Source: Dipteronia dyeriana
Lineage: Eukaryota; Streptophyta; Magnoliopsida; Sapindales; Sapindaceae
DNA length: 64,000 nt
Reading direction: 5' to 3'
Assembly: GCA_032871835.1 (NCBI GenBank)
Contig: CM065297.1
Location: forward strand, 24,995,598 to 25,059,597
A program made the position numbers and the translations under genes. Numbering within the stretch: position 1 is the first letter of the stretch; each line of letters starts with the position of its first letter. Below the pieces are notes generated by a model, which searched no databases, was not told the DNA's origin, and worked only from the letters and a program-made list of their open reading frames with translations. This document shows, in pieces, positions 22,737 to 34,736 of this stretch.

Positions 22737-23635
22737 TATTGATGTCGATTTGTGGATGTATAAAAAAGTCAGCAAGATTGGATTTTAGCCGTGATCACAA
22801 AGAGAGAGAGAAGGAGAAAGTAATTAGACACAAGTTTTACGTGGTAAAACTTCGATGACTGGAAAAAAGTCCACGGGTGGTTGAATAATCAACCGAGCCA
22901 AAATCCACTGCCGAAATAAAGATTACAACCCTCGATCTCTTTTTTTTCTCTCTGTATATTGCTATATCTTTTTTATGACCAGATTATGGGTCTATTTATA
23001 TGTACATAGAACCTTAATCCTCTTTTTGTACAAGTAATGAAAGATTCCTGTGTTTAGCGATGATTTGGTTACTTGTTTGGAGTAGTCTGTCTTCTTTCCT
23101 ATTTTGGAGTTTTGCATAGAGATCGAATGAGACTCTAGTGATATAGCCCAGTTATGACTTTTTTCCTCATTAATACGTAGTCTTTTTGAAGAAATAAAAT
23201 CGTTGTCTGATTTGGAACTTTTTTCCTGTTTGGTATTCTATTCATCTTGGAATTCTTCTTTGAAGCGGATATCTTTACGTATTTTAACATGATTCTTGGT
23301 TCGTGTATGAGTTATGTGTTGGGTTTCTTTATTCGGGTTTCATCATGTTCGTCCTGAGTAGAACATGATGTTAGCTGGTCACGAAAGACGTCATCTGATC
23401 CCGAGTAGAACATGACGTCAGTAAACCCCGAACGACGTTAACTGATCCCGAGTAGAATATGGCGTCAATTGATCCCGAGTAGGTTTTGCTCAATACTTAT
23501 TTTTATATTTACTCGGGTTCCTCTTCTTTGGAGGTATCTTGCGGGATATTTTCTGAATGCTTATTCGGATGTCCACCTGTCAATTTTATCCTCTTTGTCA
23601 ATGACGTGTACATCTAATAAAATTTACATACGACA
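22737..23635 (-). repeat. 5' LTR (right LTR)
   Basis: This is the partner of 11666-12588. On the minus strand it runs from TGTCGTATG to ATCAATA, the last bases apparently changed from CAACA. The TATAAATAG box at 22992-23000 is oriented toward gag. Differences from the left LTR include loss of two of the three TGACGTCA units and small indels. The insertion is therefore not recent. Confidence 0.9.
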
Positions 23636-25180
23636 AATATAATCTTACAATTGAAATTAACAAATGTTAGAAAGAAAAATACATTAAAAAATTTGACTAC
23701 TAATATAATTTACGAACCCCTTCCTGCAAAAGCCTACCACTATTTTTAAACATGAAATATATATCCTGAAATTGTTATCACATGTTCACTTCGCATATTA
23801 ACTTCTATATTGTAAATTGGAGTCTTTAGCAGCCAAAGAAATGACAGCCTTATATAATAAAACTAACCAAATATGATTAATTAATTAATTAATCAATATC
23901 TTTTGTAATAAATAATATTAATGTCTTTTGAATGTCGATAATATAAGCTAAACATATTATATTACTAATTAATATCATTAAACAGAGACATCATATTATA
24001 TATTCATATCATCATATTATATAAAACAATATGAATATGATATAATTTATTTTTAAAAATAAAATAAATAGGATAAATTTCGTAGGATTGTCCATATTAT
24101 TATATTATATATTATAATTAATAGTGATTCTTCATATTTTGAAACTAATTAACAACAATAAATATGGACTATTATATGAAATATATTATTATTATGATGT
24201 AATTAATAGCAATATGATATATAATGACATTGTTATACATGTAATAATATAAAATAAAATTATAAATATAGTACAAAAAAACAACAAAAACAACATTCTA
24301 ATGTGACTTCTATAATAATACATAATAAAAAATAACTCTTGCATTATTGTGAAAAGAATAAAATGTCATTTGTATTACATGATTTATATACATTTATATA
24401 AAATAAAATAAAATAAGAATAGAATACCCAAATCGAATAACATGTTCACTGAAAGTTAGACCTTACCATGGAGATTAATTAATCCTAAATAAACAATAAA
24501 AACCGACACATCATTTCTTACATTTGATTTGGCAACAAAGTAACTTGTGTATAAACCTCCTTTATTTGTTGTTCAGCAAACAAATGAAAAAAAAAAAATT
24601 CAAAATCAGTTCTCTCAAAAATAGCCAATTTGCCAACCAATTACCAAAAACAATAGAAAGCTCAATTGCATAGTCCAACAAAATATATAAGAATGAGTAT
24701 AATTACAAAGGATCCAAAATACTATTATTATTTTTTCTTCCTCGTTTTCTTAGCAATTATCCAGAACAAAAAATCAATGAAATTAAAAAGAAAAATAAAA
24801 ATTGAAGAGCAGAAAATACCATCCTCTAAATGTAGATAACGCGACACACAATCATGGATGGAAGATGAAACTTTGGAAACCTCTGATTCAGTTCCTGATG
24901 AAAGAGATTTTATTAAAACTCAATAATCAATATATATATATATATATAATTCATTTGTAGTAATCATGTACACAAGGTTTGAATGATGTGCTTCATCGAA
25001 ACCACGGTCATTCAATGATCACCATCCGAAATATCTTTAAATATCATCTATTAAATCAACACGAACACATGAACATAACATGAAATTCAAAAACCCAAGA
25101 ATTCAAGTAATATCCTACCCAAAAAGTAAAGGAAAAAAAAATTCAGAGATACCTTAAGAGATTGAATTATGTGAGCCAAC
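23636..25180. other. AT-rich spacer with possible exon remnants
   Basis: Mostly A/T runs, with TTAATTAATTAATTAATCAA at about 23877 and a short (AT)n at about 24931. Two minus-strand exon-like pieces lie at its right end (see the entry 24815-25175). Otherwise nothing is recognisable. Confidence 0.5.
24815..25175 (-). pseudogene. Two exon-like scraps truncated by the MITE at 25184
   Basis: On the minus strand KLAHIIQSLK is followed by AAG/GTATCT, a good donor, at about 25154. After roughly 260 bp of AT-rich sequence, TTTCATCAG (acceptor, about 24897) leads into ELNQRFPKFHLPSMIV in phase, then a stop. An alternative frame reads SSSIHDCVSRYLHLEDG and runs on into a hydrophobic helix with a basic tail. 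The left-hand side of any gene would have been replaced by the TIR element that starts 9 bp from the first scrap. The family is unknown, and coincidence cannot be excluded. Confidence 0.3.
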
Positions 25181-25183
25181 TTA

Positions 25184-26199
25184 GAACATCTCCAATGCGA
25201 AAATGTCTTGTCTATGAATTATTGTTGACATAACAATAATGTCAAGATAATTGCTTCATAAATGGTATAAATATGGATTTGATAGACGATCAACTTAAAA
25301 TTTGATCTTTAATACTTCTGTTTAAAACACATTTTGTTTTAATAACATGTCCAATTTTATTTCCTATTTTATTTTTTTATTTTATTTTCTTACAAAAAAT
25401 AGATGAAAAATTGATGTCAATTTTAAATGTTTACTGAGAGCATCACCAAAAGACTCTTCTATTTTCACTCTTCAAATGTTTATTTGTTTACCTATATTTG
25501 AGGAGTGAAAAAAGAAGAACCCTTCCAAAAGACTCTCGTTAGAAATAGATTTATATTATTTTAATGAAAACATTAAAATTCCCCCCATACCAACAAATCT
25601 AATTACCCTCCATTTTTTTCAAGCTATAAACAATAACTTTTATATTATTATTATGTTATTATTAAATATTCAATATTAGTCTCATTTTAAAGATCTAGAT
25701 GAGACTTTTATAATGGTATAATTTTTATGATAATAAAATTTATAAATTAAAATTATTATATATTAATTGAATTTAATTAAAAAGATGTAAAGAATATAGA
25801 TGTCAAGTATTAATGATGATATGATATAAAAATAATATAATAATAATTGAAGAGAGAGAAATTACTCTTCAATATTGAAGAGAGAGAAACAAAATCTTAT
25901 TTAAAGAATCTTATTTGAAGAGTTTGTTGGAGCAAAATATACTGATGTGGCTATTTTATTTTTAACAAATATCTTATTCGAAGAGTCTTTTGGGAATGCT
26001 ATGAATCAATCTAAAAAGGGTTATGCAACAGACCGTATGAAAGTAGACGGTCATGTTGACAACGTCTAATATTTTTTTTGTCACGTCAACTTGAAATTGA
26101 ATATGTACGGTTGTATTGAAGAAAAATCTTTTAACAGAATGTCTATTAATCCTACGTGGTATTTTTTTTTTATAAGTCACGCTTGCATTGGAGATGCTC
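25184..26199. mobile_element. TIR element with TTA target duplication (PIF/Harbinger-like), containing a nested MITE
   Basis: The left end GAACATCTCCAATGCGAA and the inverted right end GAGCATCTCCAATGCAAG pair almost perfectly. TTA flanks both sides (25181-25183 and 26200-26202), the target preference of PIF/Harbinger elements. Without the nested insert the element is about 450 bp and non-coding. A second, worn copy is at 1-420. Confidence 0.75.
25438..26001. mobile_element. MITE nested in the element above, 564 bp
   Basis: The 22-bp termini are GAGCATCACCAAAAGACTCTTC and, inverted, TAGCATTCCCAAAAGACTCTTC. TGA flanks both sides (25435-25437 and 26002-26004). The copy at 1-420 shows the uninterrupted site CTGAATAAACTG where this copy has CTGA-insert-TGAATCAATCT. 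There is no coding capacity. Confidence 0.8.
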
Positions 26200-26202
26200 T
26201 TA

Positions 26203-29200
26203 TAGCCATTTGAAGAACCCTAGTTCGAAATTTTGAAAGATTTGAACTAGATTATTGAAAGATTTGATGAAAATTTGATTACTGAATTATAGATTGAATG
26301 AAAAATGAAAGGACGGAAAATAAAGGGTTGAAAAATTGAATTGCTAAGAATTATTCATTATCCCATTGATTGTGGGATTTGTTAATGGAATTTATTCATA
26401 TCCCATTTATTATAGGACTATTTCTTAATTTTCTATTGATTTGTGATTTATGAGATTGACTTTTAATTGCCTCTTCCTTTGTGATTGAAATGAATATAAG
26501 TTAATTACTATTTTCAATTAATTAATGGATTGGTGAAGTGAATTATTCATTATCCCATTGATTATGAGCTTTTTTAATGGAATTTATTCATATCCAATTG
26601 ATTATAGAATTGTCTCTTGATTTTTTTTATTGATTTGTGATTTATGGGCTTGACTTTTGATTGCCTGTTCTTTTGTGAGTGAAATGAATATAATATATAT
26701 ATATATATATTATTTAGAATTTTTAAAGGATATTATATAGAATTAAATACTAAAACTCCCCCATGATGACATGTGGTACGATAAGGGTCAATTTTTATAT
26801 AATTTTAGAATTTTTAAAGGATATTATATAAAATTAAATATCAAAGCTCCCTCACATCGACATGTGGTGTGGTGATAGTCAACTTTTATATATTATATAG
26901 ATATATGATATGATTATTATTATATATAATATTAAATTTCATATCATTAACATGTGTCGCAACCATATCAAAAGTGGTAGAAAAAGCTATTATATATATA
27001 TAATATGATATGATATGATACGATACGATATAATTAAAATTAAAAAATATATATATAAATAACATTTATGATTGCCACGTGTCTCAACCACATCAAAGGT
27101 GGGAGAAAAAGCTATTATATATATATATATATATATATATATTACATCCCACACGATGTGTGAGAATTATAAAATGTAAAACAATAATATTTTAATGATT
27201 TAATTTATTGGTCTAAGATATTAGATGCATTGGTGATGAAAAACAATCACGGGACATTTTTCTAGATTTATTTCTTGACATCTCAAAGATAAAATTAATT
27301 AATGGTCATGTTAAACTTTAGCATGTGGTATTTTGAAACTCTATGATAATATATTATTCATCAAACATTAAAGTAAAAATATATGATCTAATAATAGTAA
27401 TAATTCTCATTAAATCTGAAAATCAATAGTTAATTGAAAAAAAAAATGAATAGTTGAAAAATATAAAACTGAATAGTTGAATATAATTTTATTTTAAAAA
27501 AACTAAGTAATAATTAAGCCTTCTCATACCGACACGTTGCATGTTAAGGCTTCAAAATAAGATAAAATATTAATAATATAAAAAAATCAATAATCAATCT
27601 CATAATTAATGGGATAATGAAGAGAATGAAGAGTCAATTCCATAACTAATGAGATAATTAATAATTTTTCTTAATGAATAAAAAATAAAATAAAATAACT
27701 TACCAAAGATTATATATATATATTATAGTTAAAAAAATAATAAGAATTTATGGTTTGTTGGTAAAAAATAAAATGGTTTGTCTTTTAATCTTACCACATA
27801 ATAGAATACTTTAAAAAAAAATACTTAATATTTAAAAATCAATTTATTCACCATCCTATTAATTATGATATTACCTTTTGATTACCTAAAGATATGTGAT
27901 TTATGAAAAATGATTATATTATTAATAGTTATTACACTTAATAACTACATAATAACTTTTGTTAAAAAAAAACTTTATGGTTTGTCTTATAAACTTACCA
28001 AATTATGTAATACTTCAAATAATAATAATAATACTTAATAATTAAAACTCAATTATGATATTAGTTTACAGATATTATTCAATATTCCATTAATTACGGG
28101 ATTATCTCTTGATTATCTATTGATACGTGCTTTATGAAATAAAAAATTATTAAAATTTATTATGATTACTAATAACTATTTAATAGCAAAAGTTTTATTC
28201 CACTTTGAGACTCCATTATACTTTATTTTATAAACAATTAAACACAGATATGATAATATATTCATCAAACATTAAAGGAAAATTATATGATTTAATAATA
28301 ACAATTCTCATTAATCTTAATATATATATAATTTGATTTTACATTTACAAAATTATTAATTAATTTGATTAATCAATTAATATTAGTGTATATGTTAATT
28401 ATTGATGTAAAAATAAAATAAAATTAATACATCCCATTAAAAAGAAATTAAATGTGAGGAACAGTAAAATAGGAAAAGTTTTTATTTTAAAAAAATTGAG
28501 TTTGATTAGGAGAATTTAACCATTATCCATTTAATTATGGGATTGCTTCTTAATTTGAGATTTATGAGATTGTCTCTCAATTTACTCTTGATTTGAGAAG
28601 AATACCAAAAGAAAAGCAATTATTCCATTAAAAATACAACTATTAATAATAATATAATTAATTTTATATTAAATTATGGAGTATAAAATTGTCCAGATTC
28701 ATTATATACATCGATAAGAATGAGAGTAATAATAATAATAAAAGCCAAAATTTCAAAACAACACATTAAAGGTTAAAATTTTAAAAAATCTAATTAATTG
28801 CTAATGCTTTGTTTAATTGAAAGAATACCAAAAGAAAAACATTTATTAATTAGAATATATTTAATTTTATATTAAATTAAGGAATCAATTAGGCCAAATT
28901 GAATATTCATCCGATTAATTACATTCAAACTAATGCTCCCTACACGGAAGAGTTTAATTATATGATTGCTTCTTAATTTGTGATTTATGATATTATCTCT
29001 TAATTGACTTTTGATTTGTGGTTGATGATCAAAACGTTCCTACCTAATACTAAATTTCAATTAATTGTGAAGCTTATTCAGATTTTAGAGATCTTAATAT
29101 ATATATATATATATATATAAATAATTTGATTTTACAATTACAAAATTATTGATTAATTTGATTAATCAATTAATGTTAGTGTATTGTTTTAATTATTAAT

Positions 29201-29473
29201 GTAAAAAATAAAATATTATTAATACTGCTCATTTAAAAGAAATTAAAAGTGAGGAACGCTAGAACTGAAAAAGTTTTTATTTATTAATTATTATTTATGA
29301 TATTGATTGAGAGAATTTAATCATTATACCATTAGTTATGGGATTGGTTCTAAATTTGTGATTTATTTATGGGATTGTCTCTTAATCGACTCTTGATTTG
29401 AGAAGAATACCAAAAGAAAAAATAATTATTCCATTAAAAAAACATTTATTAATAATAATAATATATTTAATTT
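26203..29473. other. Very AT-rich region made of diverged repeat modules
   Basis: A direct duplication with period about 192 bp lies at 26349-26690 (AATTATTCATTATCCCATTG ... GATTTGTGATTTATG). Weaker versions recur near 27850, 28070, 28510, 28970 and 29330. At about 26757-27080 four phrases of the type CATGTGGTGTGG ... GTCAACTTTTATATATTATAT or CACGTGTCTCAACCACATCA are found, possible Helitron ends. No gene is seen. Confidence 0.55.
26349..26690. repeat. Tandem duplication, period about 192 bp
   Basis: Two direct copies start at 26349 and 26541 with AATTATTCATTATCC and share TTTAATGGAATTTATTCATATCC, then TATTGATTTGTGATTTATG and GAATGAATATAA-like words near their ends. Confidence 0.8.
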
Positions 29474-29673
29474 TGGGTTAGACTATATCAACTTCAAATT
29501 TTGACTTTAATTTGTGACTTTAACATCCATCCATCCATTTTCACTCAATCCAATAATGGAAAAAGTAAATGAATTAAAGATTAATGACAACCCTTGGATT
29601 GAGTGAAAATGGATAGATGAATGTTGAAGTCACAAATTAAAGTCAAAATTTGAAGTTGATATTACCTAACCCA
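29474..29673. mobile_element. Foldback MITE with about 80-bp arms and 7-bp target duplication
   Basis: The left arm TGGGTTAGACTATATCAACTT extends for about 80 bp to CACTCAATCCAA. The right arm is its near-perfect inverse ending GATATTACCTAACCCA. TTAATTT flanks both sides (29467-29473 and 29674-29680). Two paralogous stretches, near 28857 and 29877, show the uninterrupted sequence ATATATTTAATTTTATATTA. A transcript would form a long hairpin. Confidence 0.85.
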
Positions 29674-29680
29674 TTAATTT

Positions 29681-30734
29681 TATATTAAATTAAGGAGTAT
29701 AAAAATGTCCAGATTCCTTATATATAATGATAATAATAAGAATACTACTAATAATAAACAGCCAAAAGTCCAAAGCAACTCATTAATGGTTAAGTTTCAA
29801 AAGAAAAATATAATTAACGGCTAAAGCTATGTTTAGTCAGAAGAATACCAAAAGAAAAATATTTATTAATAGAAATATATTTAATTTTATATTAAATTAA
29901 GGAGTCAATTAGGACAGACTGCATACTCATTCGGTTTGTAATGCATTTAAGTTAAAGATCATTCACAGCAACACGTGGCGCCTTGAGGGTCAACTTTTAC
30001 TGTTTATTTTCTTAGTGATTTGCTTAAGAACATTATATTCTCAATACCAAACAACACATGGATATATTTCAAAGAATAAACTCACATATATGCACAATTA
30101 ATAATAATTCTTATATGGACAAAGTACAACTGATAATTATATTCAAGGAAGAAACTTGAAAAATTATATAGTTAGAATACAAAATATAGGAAAGAAATAT
30201 AAATGAAATCTTCATCGATCCATTTGAAAATAGTTCATGTATGCAACTTTCCATCACATGTGTCCCTCTGCTGCTCTGGATTTCTACTTCGACCTGTCAT
30301 GGGGTATTGTGTGGCTTGGCTACACAATAACAAATAAACACAATTGTAACAACAATAATAATAATCTAGAAGTTTGGTTTATGAAAAGAAAATATCGAAA
30401 TAAGGATTCTCTACTATATATGAATTAATTAGAGTACTCACATACTAAGTGTCGAAGTTCTATTAAAGCAGTTGGTGTCACGTTTCATTTCACATATGGT
30501 ATAACCGTTACTTCTCGCATCCCTCAAAGGATTAGGTAAAAAGCTGATCAAACAATTATTTGTGCAACCGGAATAATAATAAAAATAATAATTGACATAA
30601 GATAGTGATAAGAACATGAGATATTTTAGGTGGTTTTATAAAGAGAATTGACGGAGAGGAAATGGCTTTTGAGTTATGAGGGAAAAAATTATTCATTGTA
30701 ATTAATTAATTCAATTAGTTATTGAAAAAATTGA

Positions 30735-30784
<50 letters not shown>

Positions 30785-30917
30785 TATTCATAGATATAGA
30801 AATGAATATAAAAATATAAATATTATATAGAATTTAATGTTGAAGCTCCCACATGGTGCCGTGAGGGTCAGTTATTATATATTATATAGATATAGATGTT
30901 TGTATGTATTTATTTTT
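29681..30917. other. AT-rich spacer
   Basis: The right flank of the MITE repeats sequence seen near 28.8 kb. A long (AT)n is at about 30737-30782, and GTGCCGTGAGGGTCAGTTATTATATATTATATAG-type sequence at about 30850 belongs to the Helitron-like end family. The stretch near 30240 (GTCCCTCTGCTGCTCTGG) is less AT-rich but has no recognisable product. Confidence 0.5.
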
Positions 30918-30925
30918 ATATGGAC

Positions 30926-31180
30926 CAGTGTTTTAGTAAGCGTTAGGCGTCGACCGATGCCTGAGCCGTGAAGCCGAATAAGCCTAAACCATGCCATTTT
31001 GGACCAAAACGGTATCGTTTTGGAAAAAATAAATAAAAAATTGACGGGTGAAGTCAACGACGTTGATTCCGCCTAGCCCGCCTTGGAGCTTGACCATCTA
31101 GGAAGGTCTAGGCCTTCCTCGCGGCAGCCAGGCCTACCTAAGTCTTAAGCGGGCCATATAGGCTGATTACTAGAACGATG
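30926..31180. mobile_element. hAT-like MITE, 255 bp, with 8-bp target duplication
   Basis: ATATGGAC flanks the element on both sides (30918-30925 and 31181-31188). Termini are CAGTGTTTTAGTAA and, inverted, CATCGTTCTAGTAA. The interior is GC-rich compared with its surroundings (GCCTAGCCCGCCTTGGAGC). There is no coding capacity. Confidence 0.85.
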
Positions 31181-31322
31181 ATATGGACAGTCGCCATTCC
31201 AAGTGTCTGGGTATTTGGGTCATCCTATTATGTTTTCGATATTCTTTAATTTCGCATAAAAATCTCACAATATCATTGTAGTTTCACTAGGCTTTTGTCA
31301 GATTTTAGTGTTGGAGAAGTTA

Positions 31323-31545
31323 TTGTTTTTTTTTTTTTTTTTTTTGAATTTACAATAGAGTCTTACTTCGGAATTTAATTCATTGTGACCCTTTTTCATG
31401 GTTTGGCCATGAACTTGAATCCTTAGTCTTAATGAATCATGAGCACTGGAAATGACTGTGGTGAAGTTAGGGATTGCTTGAAAATATCCTAGATGGAGTC
31501 GGCTGTTGAGATCGCACTGCACAGCCACTAGGCGACTTGTTTCTT
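31323..31545 (-). repeat. Retroposon-like sequence with poly(A) on the minus strand
   Basis: On the minus strand about 200 bp of mixed composition (GTCGCCTAGTGGCTGTGCAG at the 5' end) ends in a run of about 20 A. This layout suits a SINE or processed transcript. The 5' end and target duplication were not found. Confidence 0.35.
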
Positions 31546-31801
31546 TTCCTAAAAGAAAAAAAAAAAAAAGGGTTTAGCTTAAGCTTTCATTTTTCTTTTA
31601 TTTATTTGGTTAAAAAATAAAGAATTTAATATAGTTGAAGATGTGATAGATGTAAATAATGGATGTACATCTATATCTATATAATATATACAAACCGACC
31701 CTCATAACGCCACGTGTCGCCGTGAGAGAGTTTTAGATATAAATGCTTTAAATTCTATCAATGTTAACAAAACCAGAATAATAGGTATATAGATTTAGAA
31801 C

Positions 31802-32073
31802 TTATTTGGTTGGGTTTTTGAAAAATCTCTATTGGTAAAAGATTTATTAGATATAGAGTTTTTTTTTTTAAAAATAAATTATAGTTATTTGGTTGGTAGA
31901 ATTTTTTTTTTTAAATATCTATTTATAGGAGCTCCTCCCCATGAGTTTTTACCTTCTATTAGCCTCTACTGAATTTAAAATAGGCGATCTCAAAAGCTTA
32001 ACAAAATAACTCTAAAAAGTTTAAATAGACATTTGTAGACCTTTTGAGCTGTAGAAAGCTCAACCAAATAAAC
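31802..32073. repeat. Possible short TIR element
   Basis: TTATTTGGTTGGGTTTTT at the left has an inverted partner, AAAGCTCAACCAAATAAA, at the right. The arms are short and the flanks give no clear target duplication. Confidence 0.4.
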
Positions 32074-33473
32074 ACATAATATTCTTCCCACCTCCCCCAT
32101 TTTTTCGTCTCCCTCTCTTCTACTCTTTTTTTTTAGTGCTTTGTAATTAAATTCAAGATATTTATTACTTAATTATAATAACTAATTGATATCTCTTCCC
32201 TTTTCTTTGTTATTTTTTTTTATAACTTTAGATTTAAATGCATTAATTTATTTATTTGGAAGCATTGGTTTTAAATTATATATAGTTTTTTTATATTCAT
32301 TTTAATTCTCCAATAATTAAAAACTCTTCAATTTTTTTGAATTAAAAAACCTTTGGCTTTCTAGGTTCATCGGCCTTGCATAATATGAATTGTCCTATTT
32401 AATATATATTGCTAATTAGTTATATACTAATGTAAGGTAATATGAAGAGTTCTAAAAGAATTCATTACAAGGTCCTCGATCTCTGAACGCGCTTAGGTTC
32501 ATAAAAACAAGAATTTACAGCATTAACCAATTCTAGCGTCCAACTTATTGTAAATAAGGGTTTGGCTATGAGTGTTTTGTTCATTGGAGTTTTATGTGAA
32601 TATGAGAGGATAAAGAGTCCATTTTATATCGAGAAAAAAATTTAGATCGCTTTTTATGCGTTTTTTTTTCTACATTTTGATGCATCCTCCATCATTTTTA
32701 TTTTATTTTTCTGTGTTGTTATTGAATATAATGTACGGGTGTTTTGTACTTCTTATAATCCAGACTTGGTAACTTGACAGATTCTTCCATGATGTCTGTT
32801 AGTTTCTCAGGGTTGTCTCTATAAAACACCATTTTGGCTCATCTTGATGCAGTAATGTCGAAAGTCAACCCTAAAATTCTATCAAATATTTGGTACATTT
32901 ATTTTAGTATTATATTCGTCAAACGATAGATATAGTATCGTCTTTCCTAAAGACAAAGGTTAACACTACCCATTATTATTTAACCAATTAATTAATAAAT
33001 TGATAAATTCAAAATCTCACCAATTTTAATAGGTTTCATCGTTAATTGAAAATTTGTATGGGTGTGAAAGGTTTTGTCATAAATCACAAATCAAGAAGCA
33101 ATCAAGAGGTGTTCCGATAAATCACAAATCAAGAGGCAATATTACATTATTTGGTAGGATTAAAAGAAAACCAATATATATATAGCAGATCAATATGTAA
33201 TCAAAAGACAATTCCTTAATCAATGAGATAGTGAATAATTTTTTTTTTGAAGTATTACATTATTTGGGAAGTTTAAAGGACAAACCATAAATTCTTACTT
33301 CTTTTGCCAAAACTATTAAGTAGTTATTAATTGTAATATTTTTTAATAGTATAATTTAATTTTCATAAATAAAAAATCTACAGATAATCCAGAGGCAATC
33401 ACGTAATTAATTTGATAATGAATAAATTATTTTAACCAATCCCATAATTTATTTGTAAGTTTTATTTTTTTAA

Positions 33474-34736
33474 GGGGGTGATTCAATTATGATCTTGAGG
33501 ACATTTAAAGACATTTTTTAAATGACAGATTTTTATGGATTTCTACGGACTTTTATAAATTTACATAGATTTTCATTGATTTGTTTACAAATTTACCTTA
33601 GACTTTTATGGTTTTGTTTAGACACCTATCTCATACTTTTATGGATTTGTTATCTCAGGCTTCTATTATAGATAGATTGAGACATTCAAATATAATTTAT
33701 AATAAGCACGTAAGAAAATTAACTAACCATCTAATAGTTATAATCACTGAACTACTTAAAACAAACTGAAATATAAACCAAAAAAATATGAATTAAAATA
33801 AAGCAAATTTCTCATTCTATAAATAGATATATGAACCCAAAAAGAAGTAAATCTTTCATTCACACTATAGTATAAAGAACATTAAGTAGTATAACTATGA
33901 AAGAATATAAATAAACAATAATGGATTAATTGAATAACCAAACAAACAATAATAAAACATTTGTATATTCAACTAATCATATAAATAAACAATAATCAAC
34001 TAATTGAATAACCAAGCAAAGATACATATAAAATATTGAAAAAAAAAGCATAACCTTAAACCAAACTTTGTCACAACTGACCACCATTTGATCCACGATT
34101 TTTAATTAATTCTCTACAACTTTAAATCTTACAAAATTTGATATTGATAATCTAGACAAATAGAATATGCTACAGTAAAATTATCAATTTAATCCATGAT
34201 CATTTGTATATGAAAACATTTATTGTTTTCTTGTTTCTCGAATCTGTCCAACTAAAATCAATATTGACATTTGTCCACTCCACAATTTATAACAGTTTTT
34301 ATATTTATTTATAAATCACAAAATTTTGCAGATTAATATTAGACATAACATTCTATCTGAATAAAAAATTTCATAATTTTCTAGATAGAAAAAGCTACCC
34401 AAATAAATTTACCAATTATGGTCATTTGTCAAAATAGAAGGGTTTTAGCAAGATTTTGTATATTTTGAAAGCTAAAGTCCACCAAAATCCACGATTTAAA
34501 AAAATCCTTTAAAATCTTGTCCCAATTGAATACACCTTGATTTTTATAGACATTTTTAATGTCTCAATTCAATACATCTGGATTTGAAAATACTCTTTAA
34601 AAGTCCATAGAAATCCGAATTGAATACCACTAGATTAATATAGACTCTTTTAAAGTTTTTAAATGTCCAAATTGAATATACCTAGATTTATAAAGTCTTT
34701 AAATGTCCTCGAGAATCCTAATTCAATACACCCCCC
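33474..34736. mobile_element. Non-autonomous TIR element with TAA target duplication (PIF/Harbinger-like), 1263 bp
   Basis: The left end GGGGGTGATTCAATTATGAT runs to GAGGACATTTAAAGAC. The right end, inverted, reads GGGGGGTGTATTGAATTAGG and also reaches GAGGACATTTAAAGAC. TAA flanks both sides (33471-33473 and 34737-34739). Subterminal copies of an ATTGAATAC-ACCTAGATTT word recur at the right (about 34525, 34567, 34618, 34672). The surrounding module elsewhere reads TTTTTTTAAGTATTGTT without the insert, consistent with TAA being the target. It is non-coding. Confidence 0.8.

Larger units (their letters stand above)
11666..23635 (-). mobile_element. Ty3/gypsy LTR retrotransposon, Tat-like lineage, about 12 kb, inactive
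   Basis: Two related direct repeats bound the element. They start with TGTTGACG/TATTGATG and end with ACGACA. Gag, protease, reverse transcriptase, two RNase H domains and integrase all read on the minus strand, so the right LTR is the 5' LTR. Between integrase and the left LTR lies an antisense, intron-containing gene on the plus strand. Domain order PR-RT-RNH-extra RNH-INT and the antisense gene fit what I recall of the Tat lineage. Every coding region is interrupted. The flanking 5-mers (GACAT left, AATAT right) match at only three positions, so no clear target duplication survives. Confidence 0.9.
31189..33470. other. Spacer with several non-coding repeats
   Basis: It contains a possible retroposed sequence at 31323-31545 and a Helitron-like end at about 31668-31740 (GACCCTCATAACGCCACGTGTC). 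It also contains a possible TIR element at 31802-32073. From about 33080 the AT-rich repeat module of 26-29 kb reappears in inverted orientation (AATCACAAATCAAGAAGCAAT). No gene is seen. Confidence 0.5.

Noticed and set aside
11661..23640. Target-site duplication of the Ty3/gypsy element
   Set aside because: GACAT and AATAT match at only three of five positions, too weak to claim.
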